A DNA stretch of 64,000 bases from NCBI RefSeq assembly GCF_000376785.1, contig NZ_AQXX01000117.1:1-64000 (forward strand). Direction: 5' to 3'. Below are positions 1-9,289 of this stretch, piece after piece. A model generated the notes under the pieces. That model saw nothing but the letters and a program-made list of their open reading frames with translations, did no database searches and had not been told where the DNA came from. A program made the translations under genes and the position numbers. The stretch comes from Hahella ganghwensis DSM 17046. GTDB taxonomy: Bacteria; Pseudomonadota; Gammaproteobacteria; Pseudomonadales; Oleiphilaceae. The stretch's first letter is position 1. Each line of letters starts with the position of its first letter.

Positions 1-203
1 TGCTGTGCTACAACATCATAAGGCGAGAAGCATCGATTGCGGCGGTAAGCTTTGATCGAGCCCCGTCTGACATTCGCTTCAAACCAGTGTGTGATTATAT
101 TGCTGTTCAGTTAATTGTGATGGCGGCTTCCAATCCGATATCTGGAACAGGTCGGCGCTTGTCAGAGTTAAGATCGGGAATTAGTAGTCTGTTTTTGGAG
201 AGG

Positions 204-230
204 CGTCCGAGGCCTACGACACCTCGGACG
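204..230. repeat. Perfect 9-bp inverted repeat, 9-base loop
   Basis: CGTCCGAGG (204-212) is the exact reverse complement of CCTCGGACG (222-230), with loop CCTACGACA. No T-run follows, so it is not a standard intrinsic terminator. It lies just upstream of a second, larger hairpin before folP. Confidence 0.7.
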
Positions 231-241
231 GTTAAGATATC

Positions 242-316
242 AAAGACCCGATATCCAGTAGATCGCAATGCTGCTCCTCTTAAGTGAACAGCATTGCGGT
301 ATGTCCGGGTCTTTTT
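242..316 (+). terminator. Two-level hairpin ending in a T-run before folP (terminator or attenuator)
   Basis: An outer stem pairs AAAGACCCG (242-250) with CGGGTCTTT (306-314), and T's continue to 316. Inside it, an inner stem pairs GCAATGCTG (265-273) with CAGCATTGC (289-297). The T-run suits a rho-independent terminator for whatever lies upstream, or an attenuator in the folP leader, since folP begins 50 bases later. Base pairing is seen directly; function is inferred. Confidence 0.5.
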
Positions 317-366
317 ATTTGTGGCGCTACACTGAATTTATTTTTTCTTGTATTGGTGACGGTTTC

Positions 367-1203
367 ATGCAAATAGAATTTCCCCATAAAACTCTAGGCT
401 TATCCGATCCTTGTGTGATGGGAGTATTGAATGTTACCCCTGATTCTTTTTCTGATGGTGGTCGTTTCAATCGGGTTGATGCAGCTCTTCGGCAAGCTGA
501 AAAAATGGTCGAAGAGGGGGCTGCATTTATTGATGTCGGTGGTGAATCGACCCGGCCGGGGGCTGCCGTTGTTTCAGAATTAGAGGAGTTGAATAGGGTT
601 TGTCCTGTGGTTGAGGCAATTTGTCGTGAGCTGGATGTCATTGTTTCGCTGGACACCAGTACTCCGGCAGTTATGCGCGAAGGGGTCGGGCTTGGCGCAG
701 GCATGATAAATGATGTGAGGGCCCTGGAGAGAGAAGGGGCTGTTTCTGTGGCCGCAGAAGTTGGAGTGCCTATATGTCTTATGCATATGCGCGGCACTCC
801 TCAGACAATGCAGGATGATCCACGCTATGTTGATCCCGTCGAGGACGTGAAAAAATATTTGCTGGAAAGAGTTGATGAGCTTAGAGCGGCTGGAGTGCCC
901 AAAGAGAAGCTCGTCATTGATCCTGGTTTTGGTTTTGGTAAGACGCTGGAGCATAATCTTCGCCTTCTGGATCGAATTGCGGACTTTGTGGCTTTAGGGT
1001 TTCCGGTTCTAGCGGGAATTTCACGTAAGAGTATGCTGGGAGCGATAACTGGGCGGGAAGTTGGAGAAAGGTTGTCAGCGAGTCTCTCTGCTGCCGCATT
1101 GGCTGTGTATAATGGCGCTCATATAGTTAGGGCGCATGACGTTGCAGCGACAGTGGACGCAATTAAAGTGGCGGCAGCTGTCCGGAGGTCGCGAAGCGAA
1201 TAG
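367..1203 (+). CDS. folP: Dihydropteroate synthase
   Basis: This cytosolic TIM-barrel enzyme joins p-aminobenzoate to 6-hydroxymethyl-7,8-dihydropterin diphosphate in folate synthesis and is the sulfonamide target. The N-terminal signature MGVLNVTPDSFSDGG and the DVGGESTRPGA loop, which binds substrate, are intact; a SLDTS segment and a C-terminal GISRKSMLG segment follow. The frame is open back to 268, but the ATG at 367 gives 278 residues starting MQIEFPHKTLG, the normal size; the longer form would read through the hairpin at 242-316. glmM follows after 19 bases, the usual folP-glmM pairing, so the two are probably co-transcribed. Confidence 0.96.
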   Translation: MQIEFPHKTLGLSDPCVMGVLNVTPDSFSDGGRFNRVDAALRQAEKMVEEGAAFIDVGGESTRPGAAVVSELEELNRVCPVVEAICRELDVIVSLDTSTPAVMREGVGLGAGMINDVRALEREGAVSVAAEVGVPICLMHMRGTPQTMQDDPRYVDPVEDVKKYLLERVDELRAAGVPKEKLVIDPGFGFGKTLEHNLRLLDRIADFVALGFPVLAGISRKSMLGAITGREVGERLSASLSAAALAVYNGAHIVRAHDVAATVDAIKVAAAVRRSRSE

Positions 1204-1222
1204 AATTATGACGAGGTGGTAA

Positions 1223-2557
1223 GTGGGTAAAGAGTTTTTTGGTACCGATGGTATTCGTGGCAAAGTTGGTGAAGGAGTGATTACGCCTGAGTTTATGCTG
1301 AAGCTTGGGTGGGCAGCTGGAAAGGTTTTTCGGCAGGAAGGAAAGCGAAACAGGGTTTTGATTGGTAAGGATACTCGCATATCCGGCTACATGTTTGAGT
1401 CTGCCTTGGAATCCGGGTTGGCGGCCGCTGGAGTTGATGTAGCAATGTTGGGGCCTATGCCTACTCCGGCTATAGCGTATCTAACGAGAACTTTTCGGGC
1501 CTGTGCTGGTATCGTGATCAGTGCTTCCCACAATCCTCATTACGATAACGGGGTTAAATTCTTTTCCGCGCAAGGGACCAAGCTACCTGATGAAGTGGAG
1601 CTGCAGATAGAAGATTACCTCCGTCAGCCCATGCAGGTATGTGACTCCAGTATGCTGGGTAAGGCGGCAAGATTTGAAGACGCAAAAGGTCGATATATCG
1701 AATTTTGTAAGAGTACAGTGCCCTTTAATATTTCACTGTCAGGATTGAAGATCGTTTTGGATTGTGCTGACGGGGCAACGTACCAAGTGGCGCCTAGTGT
1801 ATTCAGGGAGCTTGGAGCCAAAGTTGAAACCATGGGGGTCAGTCCTGACGGTTTGAATATAAATCATCAGGTTGGTTCAACGCACCCTGAAGCGTTGGCG
1901 GCGAAAGTGCTGGAAAGTGGGGCGGATCTTGGTATTGCATTTGATGGTGACGGCGATCGAGTGGTTATGGTGGACCACAAAGGCGAAATCGTTGATGGAG
2001 ATGAGTTGATCTTCGTTATCGCCAGAGATAAGCAGGATAAGGGGAGGCTTAGTGGCGGTGTCGTCGGAACCTTGATGACTAATTTTGGTGCGGAGCTGGC
2101 CTTTCAGAAGCTGGGGATTCCTTTTGTCAGGGCAAAAGTGGGCGACCGTTATGTTATGGAAATGCTCCAGAAGAATCAGTGGGCCCTGGGGGGAGAGGGG
2201 TCTGGTCATATTGTTTGTCTGGATTGTACAACCACTGGTGATGGGGTTATCTCTGCTCTTCAGGTGCTGGTTGCAATGGTTAGTCAGGAAAAATCTCTGA
2301 ATGAGCTCAAACAGGGAATGGCTAAGTTACCTCAGCATATGATCAATGTGCGTGTCGCAAATAAGGTTGATGTGGAGATTGATTCAATCCAAGCGGCAGT
2401 TAAGGTAGCTGAAGAACAGTTGGCTGGCAAAGGACGTGTTCTGTTGCGGCCCTCGGGAACCGAGCCTGTGATACGAGTGATGGCAGAGGGGGAAGACGAA
2501 GGCCTGGTTGTTGCCGTAACTCAGGAGCTGGCCAAGGCCGTTGAGAAGGCTGTTTAA
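1223..2557 (+). CDS. glmM: Phosphoglucosamine mutase
   Basis: Converts glucosamine-6-phosphate to glucosamine-1-phosphate, feeding UDP-GlcNAc for peptidoglycan and lipopolysaccharide. The 444-residue product has the usual length. The phosphoserine loop [12 protein letters not shown] places the catalytic serine at residue 102. The metal-binding DGDGDR, the sugar-binding GEGSGH and the phosphate-binding RPSGTEP motifs are all present, in the expected order of the four alpha-D-phosphohexomutase domains. The start is GTG in the context GAGGTGGTAAGTG, with the starting sequence [12 protein letters not shown] matching the family. It follows folP closely and precedes tpiA, which seems to have its own promoter. 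Confidence 0.97.
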   Translation: MGKEFFGTDGIRGKVGEGVITPEFMLKLGWAAGKVFRQEGKRNRVLIGKDTRISGYMFESALESGLAAAGVDVAMLGPMPTPAIAYLTRTFRACAGIVISASHNPHYDNGVKFFSAQGTKLPDEVELQIEDYLRQPMQVCDSSMLGKAARFEDAKGRYIEFCKSTVPFNISLSGLKIVLDCADGATYQVAPSVFRELGAKVETMGVSPDGLNINHQVGSTHPEALAAKVLESGADLGIAFDGDGDRVVMVDHKGEIVDGDELIFVIARDKQDKGRLSGGVVGTLMTNFGAELAFQKLGIPFVRAKVGDRYVMEMLQKNQWALGGEGSGHIVCLDCTTTGDGVISALQVLVAMVSQEKSLNELKQGMAKLPQHMINVRVANKVDVEIDSIQAAVKVAEEQLAGKGRVLLRPSGTEPVIRVMAEGEDEGLVVAVTQELAKAVEKAV

Positions 2558-2591
2558 AGTCTGTTTTGTCTCGTTTTTATATGTTGGTAGA

Positions 2592-2620
2592 TTGAGATAA
2601 TCCGCTTGTATCTTGATACT
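2592..2620 (+). promoter_or_regulatory. Candidate sigma-70 promoter of tpiA
   Basis: TTGAGA (2592-2597) and GATACT (2615-2620) are separated by 17 bases, and tpiA starts 44 bases downstream. A small hairpin, ATACTAC/GTAGTAT (2616-2634), overlaps the -10 box. Inferred by eye from consensus match only. Confidence 0.4.
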
Positions 2621-2663
2621 ACTTTCGGTAGTATTTGCGCCTCGCTGCGATCTGGGAGATAAA

Positions 2664-3410
2664 ATGCGTTCAAAATTGGTGGCTGGAAACTGGAAGTCCA
2701 ACGGTAGCTTGGTGTCAAACAAGTCTCTGTTGAGTGCTCTTAAAGAGTGTTCCATTGGGCCTGATGTGAACGTATTGGTTAGTCCTCCTTTTGCGTACCT
2801 CTCAAGTGTTGTTGAAGACTTGAAAGGAAGCAGGATCGAAGTTGGGGCTCAGAACTGTTCGGCCTATAATAGCGGAGCCTTCACTGGAGAAGTGACGGCA
2901 GAAATGCTAAAGGAAGTTGGTGTCGAGTGGGTCATTATTGGGCACTCCGAAAGACGTGCATTGTTCGGTGAGCGTAATGAGGATGTTGCGGCTAAAGTGT
3001 CGAAAGTTTTAGCCGCTGGCCTCAGGCCGATTGTGTGTGTTGGTGAGACGCTTGATGAGCGGGAGAATGGGCGTGCTGAAACTGTTTGTATCGAGCAGTT
3101 GGACGGCGCCATGGCTGAAGTGAAAGTTGATGAGCGGTGGGTGATAGCGTACGAACCAGTATGGGCTATCGGTACCGGTAAAACTGCTTCAGCAGAAGAC
3201 GCTCAGGCGATGCATAAAGTGCTTAGGGCTCATATTCGGACAGTTTGCGGTGATGTCGCTGAGAAAGTCGTAATTTTGTACGGCGGCAGTGTGAAGGCCT
3301 CAAATGCTGAAGAGCTATTCGAGCAAGAGGATATTGATGGTGCGCTGGTAGGTGGTGCGTCATTGAAGGCCGAAGAATTTGCCGCAATTGTTTCTGCGGC
3401 GGGTAATTAA
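2664..3410 (+). CDS. tpiA: Triosephosphate isomerase
   Basis: Interconverts dihydroxyacetone phosphate and glyceraldehyde-3-phosphate in glycolysis and gluconeogenesis. Family landmarks occur in order: AGNWKSNGS with the catalytic Asn and Lys, IIGHSERR with the electrophilic His, AYEPVWAIGTGKTA with the catalytic Glu and the mobile loop 6, and YGGSVKASN for phosphate binding. I choose the ATG at 2664 (248 residues, MRSKLVAGNWK), preceded by GGGAG; the frame is open to 2613, but that extension lies in promoter and hairpin sequence. secG follows after 12 bases, the usual tpiA-secG pair. Confidence 0.97.
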   Translation: MRSKLVAGNWKSNGSLVSNKSLLSALKECSIGPDVNVLVSPPFAYLSSVVEDLKGSRIEVGAQNCSAYNSGAFTGEVTAEMLKEVGVEWVIIGHSERRALFGERNEDVAAKVSKVLAAGLRPIVCVGETLDERENGRAETVCIEQLDGAMAEVKVDERWVIAYEPVWAIGTGKTASAEDAQAMHKVLRAHIRTVCGDVAEKVVILYGGSVKASNAEELFEQEDIDGALVGGASLKAEEFAAIVSAAGN

Positions 3411-3422
3411 GGTGGATGTGTA

Positions 3423-3803
3423 ATGGAGTTGATCGAAACTCTGGTTGTGGTGGTACATGTGATTGTCGCCGTAGGTGTGATCGGTCTGGTGCTGCTGCAG
3501 CAAGGTAAAGGGGCCGACATGGGTGCTGCATTTGGTGCAGGCGCTTCCCAGACACTTTTCGGGTCTCAGGGTAGTGGCAACTTCTTGACCAAAATGACAT
3601 CCTTTTTGGCTATAGTGTTTTTTATTAGCAGTTTTGCGCTTGCTTTTTTTGCCAAGCAAAAATCTGAGAATATTGCGCAACAGGATTTTATTCCGCAGGT
3701 GATCGAGAGTGCGCCAGAGCAGGAAGTTCCTGCGCTGGATGAGGCGACAGCTCCTCCTGCTGAAGAAAACGCGGCTGACGAAAGTAAGCCGGTTTTAGAA
3801 TAA
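3423..3803 (+). CDS. secG: Preprotein translocase subunit SecG
   Basis: Small inner-membrane subunit that assists SecYE in protein export. The 126-residue product has a first hydrophobic helix at about residues 4-24, a Gly-rich cytosolic loop (GADMGAAFGAGASQTLFG, the diagnostic SecG segment), a second helix at about 58-77 and an acidic, Ala/Pro/Glu-rich tail. It directly follows tpiA and precedes the tRNA-Leu gene, a conserved gammaproteobacterial arrangement. The tail carries no recognisable domain. Confidence 0.95.
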   Translation: MELIETLVVVVHVIVAVGVIGLVLLQQGKGADMGAAFGAGASQTLFGSQGSGNFLTKMTSFLAIVFFISSFALAFFAKQKSENIAQQDFIPQVIESAPEQEVPALDEATAPPAEENAADESKPVLE

Positions 3804-3836
3804 GCGACTCAGTTCAGGCTGGTCGTTAATAGAATT

Positions 3837-3922
3837 GCCGAAGTGGTGAAATTGGTAGACACGCTATCTTGAGGGGGTAGTGACCTCTGGTCGTGCCGGT
3901 TCAAGTCCGGCCTTCGGCACCA
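3837..3922 (+). tRNA. tRNA-Leu, anticodon GAG
   Basis: The acceptor stem pairs GCCGAAG (from 3837) with CTTCGGC (to 3918), followed by discriminator A and an encoded CCA (3920-3922). The D arm, a long class II variable arm, and the GTTCAAGTC T-loop are visible. The anticodon stem CTATC/GGTAG closes a loop with GAG at 3871-3873, reading CUC/CUU codons. The 86-base length with a long variable arm is right for tRNA-Leu. A tRNA-Leu between secG and rimP is the usual place; the tRNA-fMet often found next to it is not present. Confidence 0.96.
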
Positions 3923-4030
3923 TCTTTTGAATACAGGCGCATTGCGCCTGATGTATCCCCGCTCAGGCGTTGCCTGATTTGAGCGTAGCCTATATAATTT
4001 GTCGCGCTGTTCCTGTGGGAAGCATGTTGT

Positions 4031-4057
4031 AAAAACCCCTTTTAGAAGGGGTTTTTT
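4031..4057 (+). terminator. Intrinsic terminator after tRNA-Leu
   Basis: AAAAACCCCTT (4031-4041) pairs with AAGGGGTTTTT (4046-4056) around a TTAG loop, ending in a T-run. It ends the secG/tRNA transcript or partially stops transcription before rimP. Confidence 0.85.
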
Positions 4058-4086
4058 ATTAGCTGTTAAAAAAAACAGCGTTCAGG

Positions 4087-4108
4087 ATGGGCTTTAGGCC
4101 CATTTTTT
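4087..4108 (+). terminator. Second terminator-like hairpin just before rimP
   Basis: ATGGGC (4087-4092) pairs with GCCCAT (4098-4103) with loop TTTAG, followed by six T's. It is 30 bases after the first terminator and 38 bases before the rimP start. A smaller hairpin, GCTGTT/AACAGC (4062-4079), lies between them. The stacked hairpins may act as attenuators of the rimP-nusA-infB operon. Confidence 0.65.
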
Positions 4109-4146
4109 GTTTGAGTTTTCAGCTATTTAAGCTGATGGAGGTCTTT

Positions 4147-4599
4147 TTGGCACGACAAGATCGGCTGATCGAATTGTTGCGACCTGTTGTCGAAGGTTTA
4201 GGCTATCTCTTTTGGGGGATAGAATATCTGGCGCAGGGGCGAAGAAGTGTCTTGCGTGTTTTTATAGATAAGGAAGAAGGCATTACTGTTGAAGACTGCG
4301 AAGCAGTTAGTCGACAAGTAAGTGCAGTAATGGACGTCGAAGATCCGATTTCTGGCGAATATACACTCGAAGTATCCTCACCGGGCTGGGATCGGCCTTT
4401 GTTTGAGGAAAGTCACTACAAAGCTTACGTTGGATCAGTCATAGAAGTTCGCTTACAGACGCCTTTTAATGGGCGGCGCAAGTATAAGGGGACTCTCACC
4501 GCAGTAGAGAATTCTGAAGTAGTAATGCGGGTGGACGATGAAGAGTTCACCTTCCCACTGGAAGTTATCGATAAAGCGAATATTGTGCCGCAGTATTGA
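4147..4599 (+). CDS. rimP: Ribosome maturation factor RimP
   Basis: Binds pre-30S particles and promotes small-subunit maturation. The sequence carries the family core: ALGY/GIEY-like segment near the N-terminus, LRVFIDKEEGITVEDCE, VSRQVSAVMDVEDPI, YTLEVSSPGWDRPLF, and the C-terminal barrel ending DKANIVPQY. I choose the TTG at 4147 (150 residues) because GGAGG sits 5 bases upstream and the length ahead of RPVVEGLGY then fits relatives. An in-frame ATG at 4135 would overlap that ribosome-binding site, and one at 4087 would start in a terminator hairpin. First gene of the rimP-nusA-infB operon; nusA follows after 18 bases. Confidence 0.93.
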   Translation: MARQDRLIELLRPVVEGLGYLFWGIEYLAQGRRSVLRVFIDKEEGITVEDCEAVSRQVSAVMDVEDPISGEYTLEVSSPGWDRPLFEESHYKAYVGSVIEVRLQTPFNGRRKYKGTLTAVENSEVVMRVDDEEFTFPLEVIDKANIVPQY

Positions 4600-4617
4600 T
4601 GGGGATACGGGGTAAAA

Positions 4618-6111
4618 ATGAGTAAAGAAATTTTATTGGTTGTTGAAGCCGTCTCAAACGAAAAGGGCGTTGATAAAGAGGTCATCTTTGAAGCGATTGA
4701 GCTTGCATTGGCGACCGCGACCAAAAAGCGTTACGAGGACGAAGAAGCCGATATTCGTGTCGATATTGATCGTAAAACCGGTGAGTACAGAGCCTTTCGC
4801 AGGTGGCTGGTCGTCGATAACGATGCAGTGCCGGCCCTCGGTACAGAGCTGACCTTTCAGGAAGCTGAAGAGATTAGTTCTGAATTGCAGCCTGGTGATA
4901 TCCATGAAGAAGAAGTTGAAGCAGCAGCTTTTGGTCGAATTGGTGCCCAGGCTGCTAAGCAGATAATCGTTCAAAAAGTACGGGAAGCTGAGCGCAGCAA
5001 AATTGTTGACAGCTATCGAGAGCGTGTTGGCGATCTGGTTAACGGCTCTATCAAGAAAGTGACCCGGGATAATATTATTGTAGACTTGGGAAATAATGCA
5101 GAAGCCCTGCTGCCTAAGGATCAGTTGATTGGTCGTGAGACTTTTCGTGTAGGTGACAGAGTTCGGGCTTTACTTCTCGAGATCCGAATTGATAACCGTG
5201 GTCCTCAGTTGATGCTGAGTCGTTCCAGTCCTCAAATGCTGATGGAGCTGTTCCGGATTGAAGTTCCGGAAATCGCCGAAGAGGTCATCGAGATTAAGGC
5301 TGCAGCACGGGACCCCGGTTCCAGAGCGAAAATAGCAGTTAAAACCAATGACGGCAGAATTGATCCGGTTGGTGCCTGTGTTGGTATGAGGGGATCCAGG
5401 GTTCAGGCTGTTTCCGGAGAGTTGGGTAACGAGAGAATCGATATCGTGCTGTGGGACGATAACCCTGCTCAGTTGGTTATCAATGCTATGGCTCCGGCAG
5501 AAGTGGCATCCATCATTATTGATGAAGATACCCATACAATGGATGTTGCTGTATCTGAAGACAACTTGGCAATGGCTATCGGCCGAAGTGGTCAGAACGT
5601 GAAACTAGCTGCTGAGTTGACAGGCTGGGACATCAATGTGATGACCGAGGAAGAAGCAGGTAAGCAGCAGGAAGAAGAATTCGGGAAATTTGTCCAGAAT
5701 TTCGTTGATCAACTTGATGTCGACGAAGAATTGGCTGAGTTCCTGGTGTCGGAAGGTTTTACCTCTTTGGAAGAGGTGGCCTATGTGCCGATGGAAGAGA
5801 TGCTCGCAATTGAAGGTTTTGATGAGGACTTGGTTTCTGAGCTACGTAAGAGAGCCAAAAATGTATTGGTTAACCAGGCCCTCGCCAGTGAAGAACAGTT
5901 GGAAAAGTCTGAGCCTGCCGAAGACCTTCTGACTATGGAAGGTATGGACAAGCACTTGGCGTTTGTCTTGGCCAGCAAAGGAATTACAACAATGGAAGAT
6001 CTGGCAGAACAGGCAGTAGATGATCTCCTGGATATCGAAGGGGTAAATGAAGAGCGGGCTGCACAGTTAATTATGACAGCACGTAAACCCTGGTTCGAAG
6101 ATCAGCAGTAA
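4618..6111 (+). CDS. nusA: Transcription termination/antitermination protein NusA
   Basis: RNA polymerase-associated factor for pausing, termination and antitermination. The 497 residues show the N-terminal RNAP-binding domain (about 1-125), an S1 domain with [25 protein letters not shown] (about 135-200), two KH domains ([27 protein letters not shown]), and two acidic repeats at the C-terminus, each with an EEL/EGF- or EGM/EGV-type helix-hairpin pattern. The two acidic repeats are typical of proteobacterial NusA. It lies between rimP and infB, with infB 25 bases downstream. Confidence 0.97.
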   Translation: MSKEILLVVEAVSNEKGVDKEVIFEAIELALATATKKRYEDEEADIRVDIDRKTGEYRAFRRWLVVDNDAVPALGTELTFQEAEEISSELQPGDIHEEEVEAAAFGRIGAQAAKQIIVQKVREAERSKIVDSYRERVGDLVNGSIKKVTRDNIIVDLGNNAEALLPKDQLIGRETFRVGDRVRALLLEIRIDNRGPQLMLSRSSPQMLMELFRIEVPEIAEEVIEIKAAARDPGSRAKIAVKTNDGRIDPVGACVGMRGSRVQAVSGELGNERIDIVLWDDNPAQLVINAMAPAEVASIIIDEDTHTMDVAVSEDNLAMAIGRSGQNVKLAAELTGWDINVMTEEEAGKQQEEEFGKFVQNFVDQLDVDEELAEFLVSEGFTSLEEVAYVPMEEMLAIEGFDEDLVSELRKRAKNVLVNQALASEEQLEKSEPAEDLLTMEGMDKHLAFVLASKGITTMEDLAEQAVDDLLDIEGVNEERAAQLIMTARKPWFEDQQ

Positions 6112-6136
6112 GATAAACGGGAGACAGGAGACAAGC

Positions 6137-8749
6137 ATGGCAGAAGTTACAGTAGAACAGCTTGCCCGGGATGTTGGTGCTCCCGTGGATCGTCTGCTAA
6201 AGCAGATTGAAGATGCGGGTTTAAACCAGCGGAGCGAGAAGGATTTAGTGACTGATGATGAAAAGCAGCAACTGCTGGCTTTTTTGAAAGAAAGTCATGG
6301 CGAATCCTCGGCTGAGCCAAAGAAAATTACATTAAAGCGTAAAACCACCACTACTTTAAAAGCCGGGCAAAATCGTTCGGTTAATGTAGAAGTGCGCAAG
6401 AAGCGGACCTACATAAAGCGTAGTGAAGTATCACCTGATGCGGAAGCAGTGAAGGAAGAAGCTGTTCGAGCAGAGGCTGAAGCAAGAGAAGCTGAAGAAA
6501 AAGCGGCGGCGGAAGCTGCTGCCAAGGCCGCAGAGGAAGCAAAAACTGCTGAAGAGCCGAAGTCCACAGAAGAACTCAAGGAAGAGGCTGAGGTAGTGGC
6601 AAAAGAGGAAGATAAGGATGTCAGCAAGGAGACTCTGAAAACAGAAGAAACTACAGCTCCTGATGTGGCTGAAAGCGCGGAAGAGAAAACTGAAACTCCG
6701 GCTGAGAGCAAGGAAGATGCCGAAGAGGGTGATGGTTCTGCGGATGATAAGGGCGAGAAGAAAAGTAAGCATCGCCGGCATAAAGAGGAATCAGAAGGGC
6801 GCGAGCTGGATGCTGAAGAGATCAAGCGTCGCGAAAAGCATAAACCCAAGCCGGTTCCTCAAAAGCCAAAAGTGAAAGCTGTTGCTGTTGATGATGGTCT
6901 GGAAGAAGAGCTTGAAGAGCAAACACTTGCGGCTCCCAGAAGGGTTCGTCAAAAACGTAAGAAACACAAGGGGCCTGTGGACAAGTCTTCAGGGCCAATT
7001 GTAAGAGAGGTTGTTATTCCGGAAACTATTACTGTATCTGAGCTGGCGCAAAAAATGTCGGTGAAGGGGGTTGAGGTTGTCAAGAAACTCATGTCAATGG
7101 GCGTCATGGCGACAATCAACCAGCCAATAGACCAGGATGTGGCACAACTGGTTGCTGAGGAAATGGGACATAAGGTGAAACTACTGCAGGAAGATGCGGT
7201 AGAGACAGAAGTTCTGGATTCCATTTCCTATGAAGGGGAATCTACTACCAGAGCACCAGTGGTTAGTGTAATGGGCCATGTTGACCATGGTAAAACTTCC
7301 CTGCTGGATTATATCCGCCGGGCGAAAGTTGCCGCAGGCGAGTCCGGTGGTATTACCCAGCATATCGGTGCATACCATGTGGATACTCCTAAGGGTATGG
7401 TGTCGTTTCTGGATACTCCAGGGCACGCAGCGTTTACCGCAATGCGGGCAAGGGGTGCGCAGTGTACTGATATCGTTATTCTGGTTGTTGCAGCCGATGA
7501 TGGTGTAATGCCTCAGACAGAGGAAGCTGTCCAACACGCGAAGAGCGCAGGAGTTCCTCTGGTTGTTGCGGTTAACAAAATGGATAAGGAAGAAGCCGAT
7601 CCGGATCGTGTGAAGAGTGAACTGGGTGCCTTGGATGTTATCCCTGAAGACTGGGGTGGTGATATCCAGTTTGTGCCTGTTTCTGCTCACACTGGTCAAG
7701 GTATCGACGAGCTGCTTGAAGCTGTTCTTCTACAGGCTGAAATGCTTGAGCTCAGTGCTGTACCGAATGCACCTGCCAAGGGTGTCGTCATCGAGTCCAG
7801 TTTGGATAAGGGGCGTGGATCGGTAGCAACTGTTTTGGTACAGAACGGAACTCTTAATCAGGGCGATATCGTTCTAGCCGGTGATTGCTACGGTCGCGTT
7901 CGTGCCATGATTGATGAGAATGGGAAGCAAGTGCGAGAAGCCGGGCCCTCCATTCCCGTGGAAATTCTTGGTTTGAATGGTACTCCTGATGCCGGTGACG
8001 AATTCTTTGTCGTAGGTGATGAGAAGAAAGCTCGTGAAGTGGCGGAATTCCGTGCCAGTAAAGAACGTCATACCAGATTGCAACGCCAGCAGACTGCTAA
8101 CCTTGAAAATCTCTTCGAGAGTATGGGTAAAGGCGAAGTTAAAGAACTCAACCTTATTGTCAAAACTGACGTTCGTGGGTCTTTGGAAGCTTTGTCTGCA
8201 GCCTTGAATGATTTGGGCAACGAAGAAGTGCAGGTGAAAATAGTCGCCAGTGGTGTCGGTGGTATCACTGAAACAGATGCTAACCTGGCACTTTCTACCA
8301 GCGCCATAGTCATCGGTTTTAATGTCCGTGCTGACGCATCTGCCAGGAAGATTATTGAGAAAGAAGGCATCGAACTGCGTTACTACAGTGTTATCTACAA
8401 CATCATTGATGATGTGAAGAAAGCTCTGACAGGTATGCTTGCGCCAGAATACCGCGAAGACATTGTAGGAACCGCAGAAGTTCGTGACACCTTCAAGAGT
8501 CCCAAGTTTGGGCAAGTGGCTGGTTGTATGGTCACTGAAGGAGTGGTTTACCGGAATAAGCCTATACGTGTACTGCGAGACAACATCGTTATCTTCGAAG
8601 GTGAGCTGGATTCTCTACGTCGATTTAAAGATGATGTTGGTGAAGTGCGTTCTGGTACAGAGTGTGGTATCGGGGTTCGCAACTACGAAGTAAAAGTAGG
8701 CGACGTGATCGAAGTATTTGATCGTGTCCGGGTTGAGCGCTCACTTTAA
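6137..8749 (+). CDS. infB: Translation initiation factor IF-2
   Basis: GTPase that brings initiator tRNA to the 30S subunit and helps subunit joining. The 870-residue protein starts with the IF2 N-terminal fold ([21 protein letters not shown]), followed by a long, highly charged Glu/Lys/Ala-rich linker (about 90-290). A second IF2-N segment comes next, and then the G domain with GHVDHGKT at about residue 380, DTPGHAAF and NKMD. Domains II-IV follow, ending in a beta-barrel with [17 protein letters not shown]. The linker is low-complexity, explaining several long but spurious antisense frames. rbfA follows after 61 bases with a hairpin between. Confidence 0.97.
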   Translation: MAEVTVEQLARDVGAPVDRLLKQIEDAGLNQRSEKDLVTDDEKQQLLAFLKESHGESSAEPKKITLKRKTTTTLKAGQNRSVNVEVRKKRTYIKRSEVSPDAEAVKEEAVRAEAEAREAEEKAAAEAAAKAAEEAKTAEEPKSTEELKEEAEVVAKEEDKDVSKETLKTEETTAPDVAESAEEKTETPAESKEDAEEGDGSADDKGEKKSKHRRHKEESEGRELDAEEIKRREKHKPKPVPQKPKVKAVAVDDGLEEELEEQTLAAPRRVRQKRKKHKGPVDKSSGPIVREVVIPETITVSELAQKMSVKGVEVVKKLMSMGVMATINQPIDQDVAQLVAEEMGHKVKLLQEDAVETEVLDSISYEGESTTRAPVVSVMGHVDHGKTSLLDYIRRAKVAAGESGGITQHIGAYHVDTPKGMVSFLDTPGHAAFTAMRARGAQCTDIVILVVAADDGVMPQTEEAVQHAKSAGVPLVVAVNKMDKEEADPDRVKSELGALDVIPEDWGGDIQFVPVSAHTGQGIDELLEAVLLQAEMLELSAVPNAPAKGVVIESSLDKGRGSVATVLVQNGTLNQGDIVLAGDCYGRVRAMIDENGKQVREAGPSIPVEILGLNGTPDAGDEFFVVGDEKKAREVAEFRASKERHTRLQRQQTANLENLFESMGKGEVKELNLIVKTDVRGSLEALSAALNDLGNEEVQVKIVASGVGGITETDANLALSTSAIVIGFNVRADASARKIIEKEGIELRYYSVIYNIIDDVKKALTGMLAPEYREDIVGTAEVRDTFKSPKFGQVAGCMVTEGVVYRNKPIRVLRDNIVIFEGELDSLRRFKDDVGEVRSGTECGIGVRNYEVKVGDVIEVFDRVRVERSL

Positions 8750-8770
8750 CCCGTACCCTAGGGCAATATA

Positions 8771-8795
8771 GGCCGGAGAATAAAATTCTCCGGCC
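8771..8795. repeat. Perfect 10-bp hairpin between infB and rbfA
   Basis: GGCCGGAGAA (8771-8780) and TTCTCCGGCC (8786-8795) are exact complements with a TAAAA loop. The bases after it (ATTTAAGG) are not a T-run in either direction. It ends 15 bases before the rbfA start and overlaps the region where its ribosome-binding site must be, so it may set rbfA expression or act as an RNA processing site. Confidence 0.7.
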
Positions 8796-8810
8796 ATTTA
8801 AGGTATTTTT

Positions 8811-9230
8811 ATGGCGCGTGAATTTAGTCGCCTGGATCGTATAGCCGACCAGATCCAAAAAGATCTGGCTCAGTTGATTCAGCGGGAGCTTAAAGATCCC
8901 AGATTGGGGATGGTGACGATTAATATGGTGAAGGTCAGTAAAGATCTGTCTTACGCCGATATTTATGTCACAGTTCTTAATGTCAGGGATGTCGATGATA
9001 AAACAGCTACGGAAGAGTCGTTAAAGGTTCTCAAGCAGGCCGCAGGTTTTTTGCGTGCGGAGCTTGGTAGGGCTATCAAGTTGCGGGTAATGCCTCAATT
9101 GCGTTTCCACTACGATGAGACTATTGGTCAGGCTCAGCGGTTGGGTGAACTCATCCAACAGGCGAGAGTTAAAGACGGCCGTCCTGTAGCTAATGCTGAT
9201 GAAAAGTCTGAAGACGAATCCCAGCAATAA
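8811..9230 (+). CDS. rbfA: Ribosome-binding factor A
   Basis: Cold-shock KH-type protein that matures the 5' end of 16S rRNA in the 30S subunit. The 139-residue product begins with the family motif RLDRIADQIQKDLAQLI, contains ELKDPRLGMVTI and the KVSKDLSYADIYV strand, and ends with a short acidic tail. Its place between infB and truB is conserved. The start ATG at 8811 follows AAGG with suitable spacing. Confidence 0.96.
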   Translation: MAREFSRLDRIADQIQKDLAQLIQRELKDPRLGMVTINMVKVSKDLSYADIYVTVLNVRDVDDKTATEESLKVLKQAAGFLRAELGRAIKLRVMPQLRFHYDETIGQAQRLGELIQQARVKDGRPVANADEKSEDESQQ

Positions 9231-9289
9231 CTCTCACTCCATCAACTTTGCGTACGCTCTACAGTAATAAATTCGCAGGTAATCGGTAA

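Larger units (their letters stand above)
1..366. other. Gene-free region upstream of folP with two nested inverted-repeat structures
   Basis: I recognise no gene here. One forward frame stays open from base 3 to 287, but its translation is rich in Arg, Ser and Pro, resembles no family I know, and runs into a hairpin; I treat it as chance. ftsH often precedes folP in gammaproteobacteria, but I cannot identify its end at the left edge. The notable content is two strong inverted repeats (204-230 and 242-314), listed separately. Confidence 0.5.

Noticed and set aside
3-287. Open forward frame at the left edge that might be the end of a gene
   Set aside because: Its residues show no family pattern, it ends inside a strong hairpin, and none of the three frames ends like FtsH, the expected neighbour.
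3923-4030. A tRNA-fMet gene next to tRNA-Leu
   Set aside because: No CAT anticodon loop with proper stems could be built in this stretch.
6409-6849. Long antisense frame rich in Ser/Ala opposite infB
   Set aside because: It is the mirror of the Glu/Lys/Ala-rich IF-2 linker, a well-known source of false frames.
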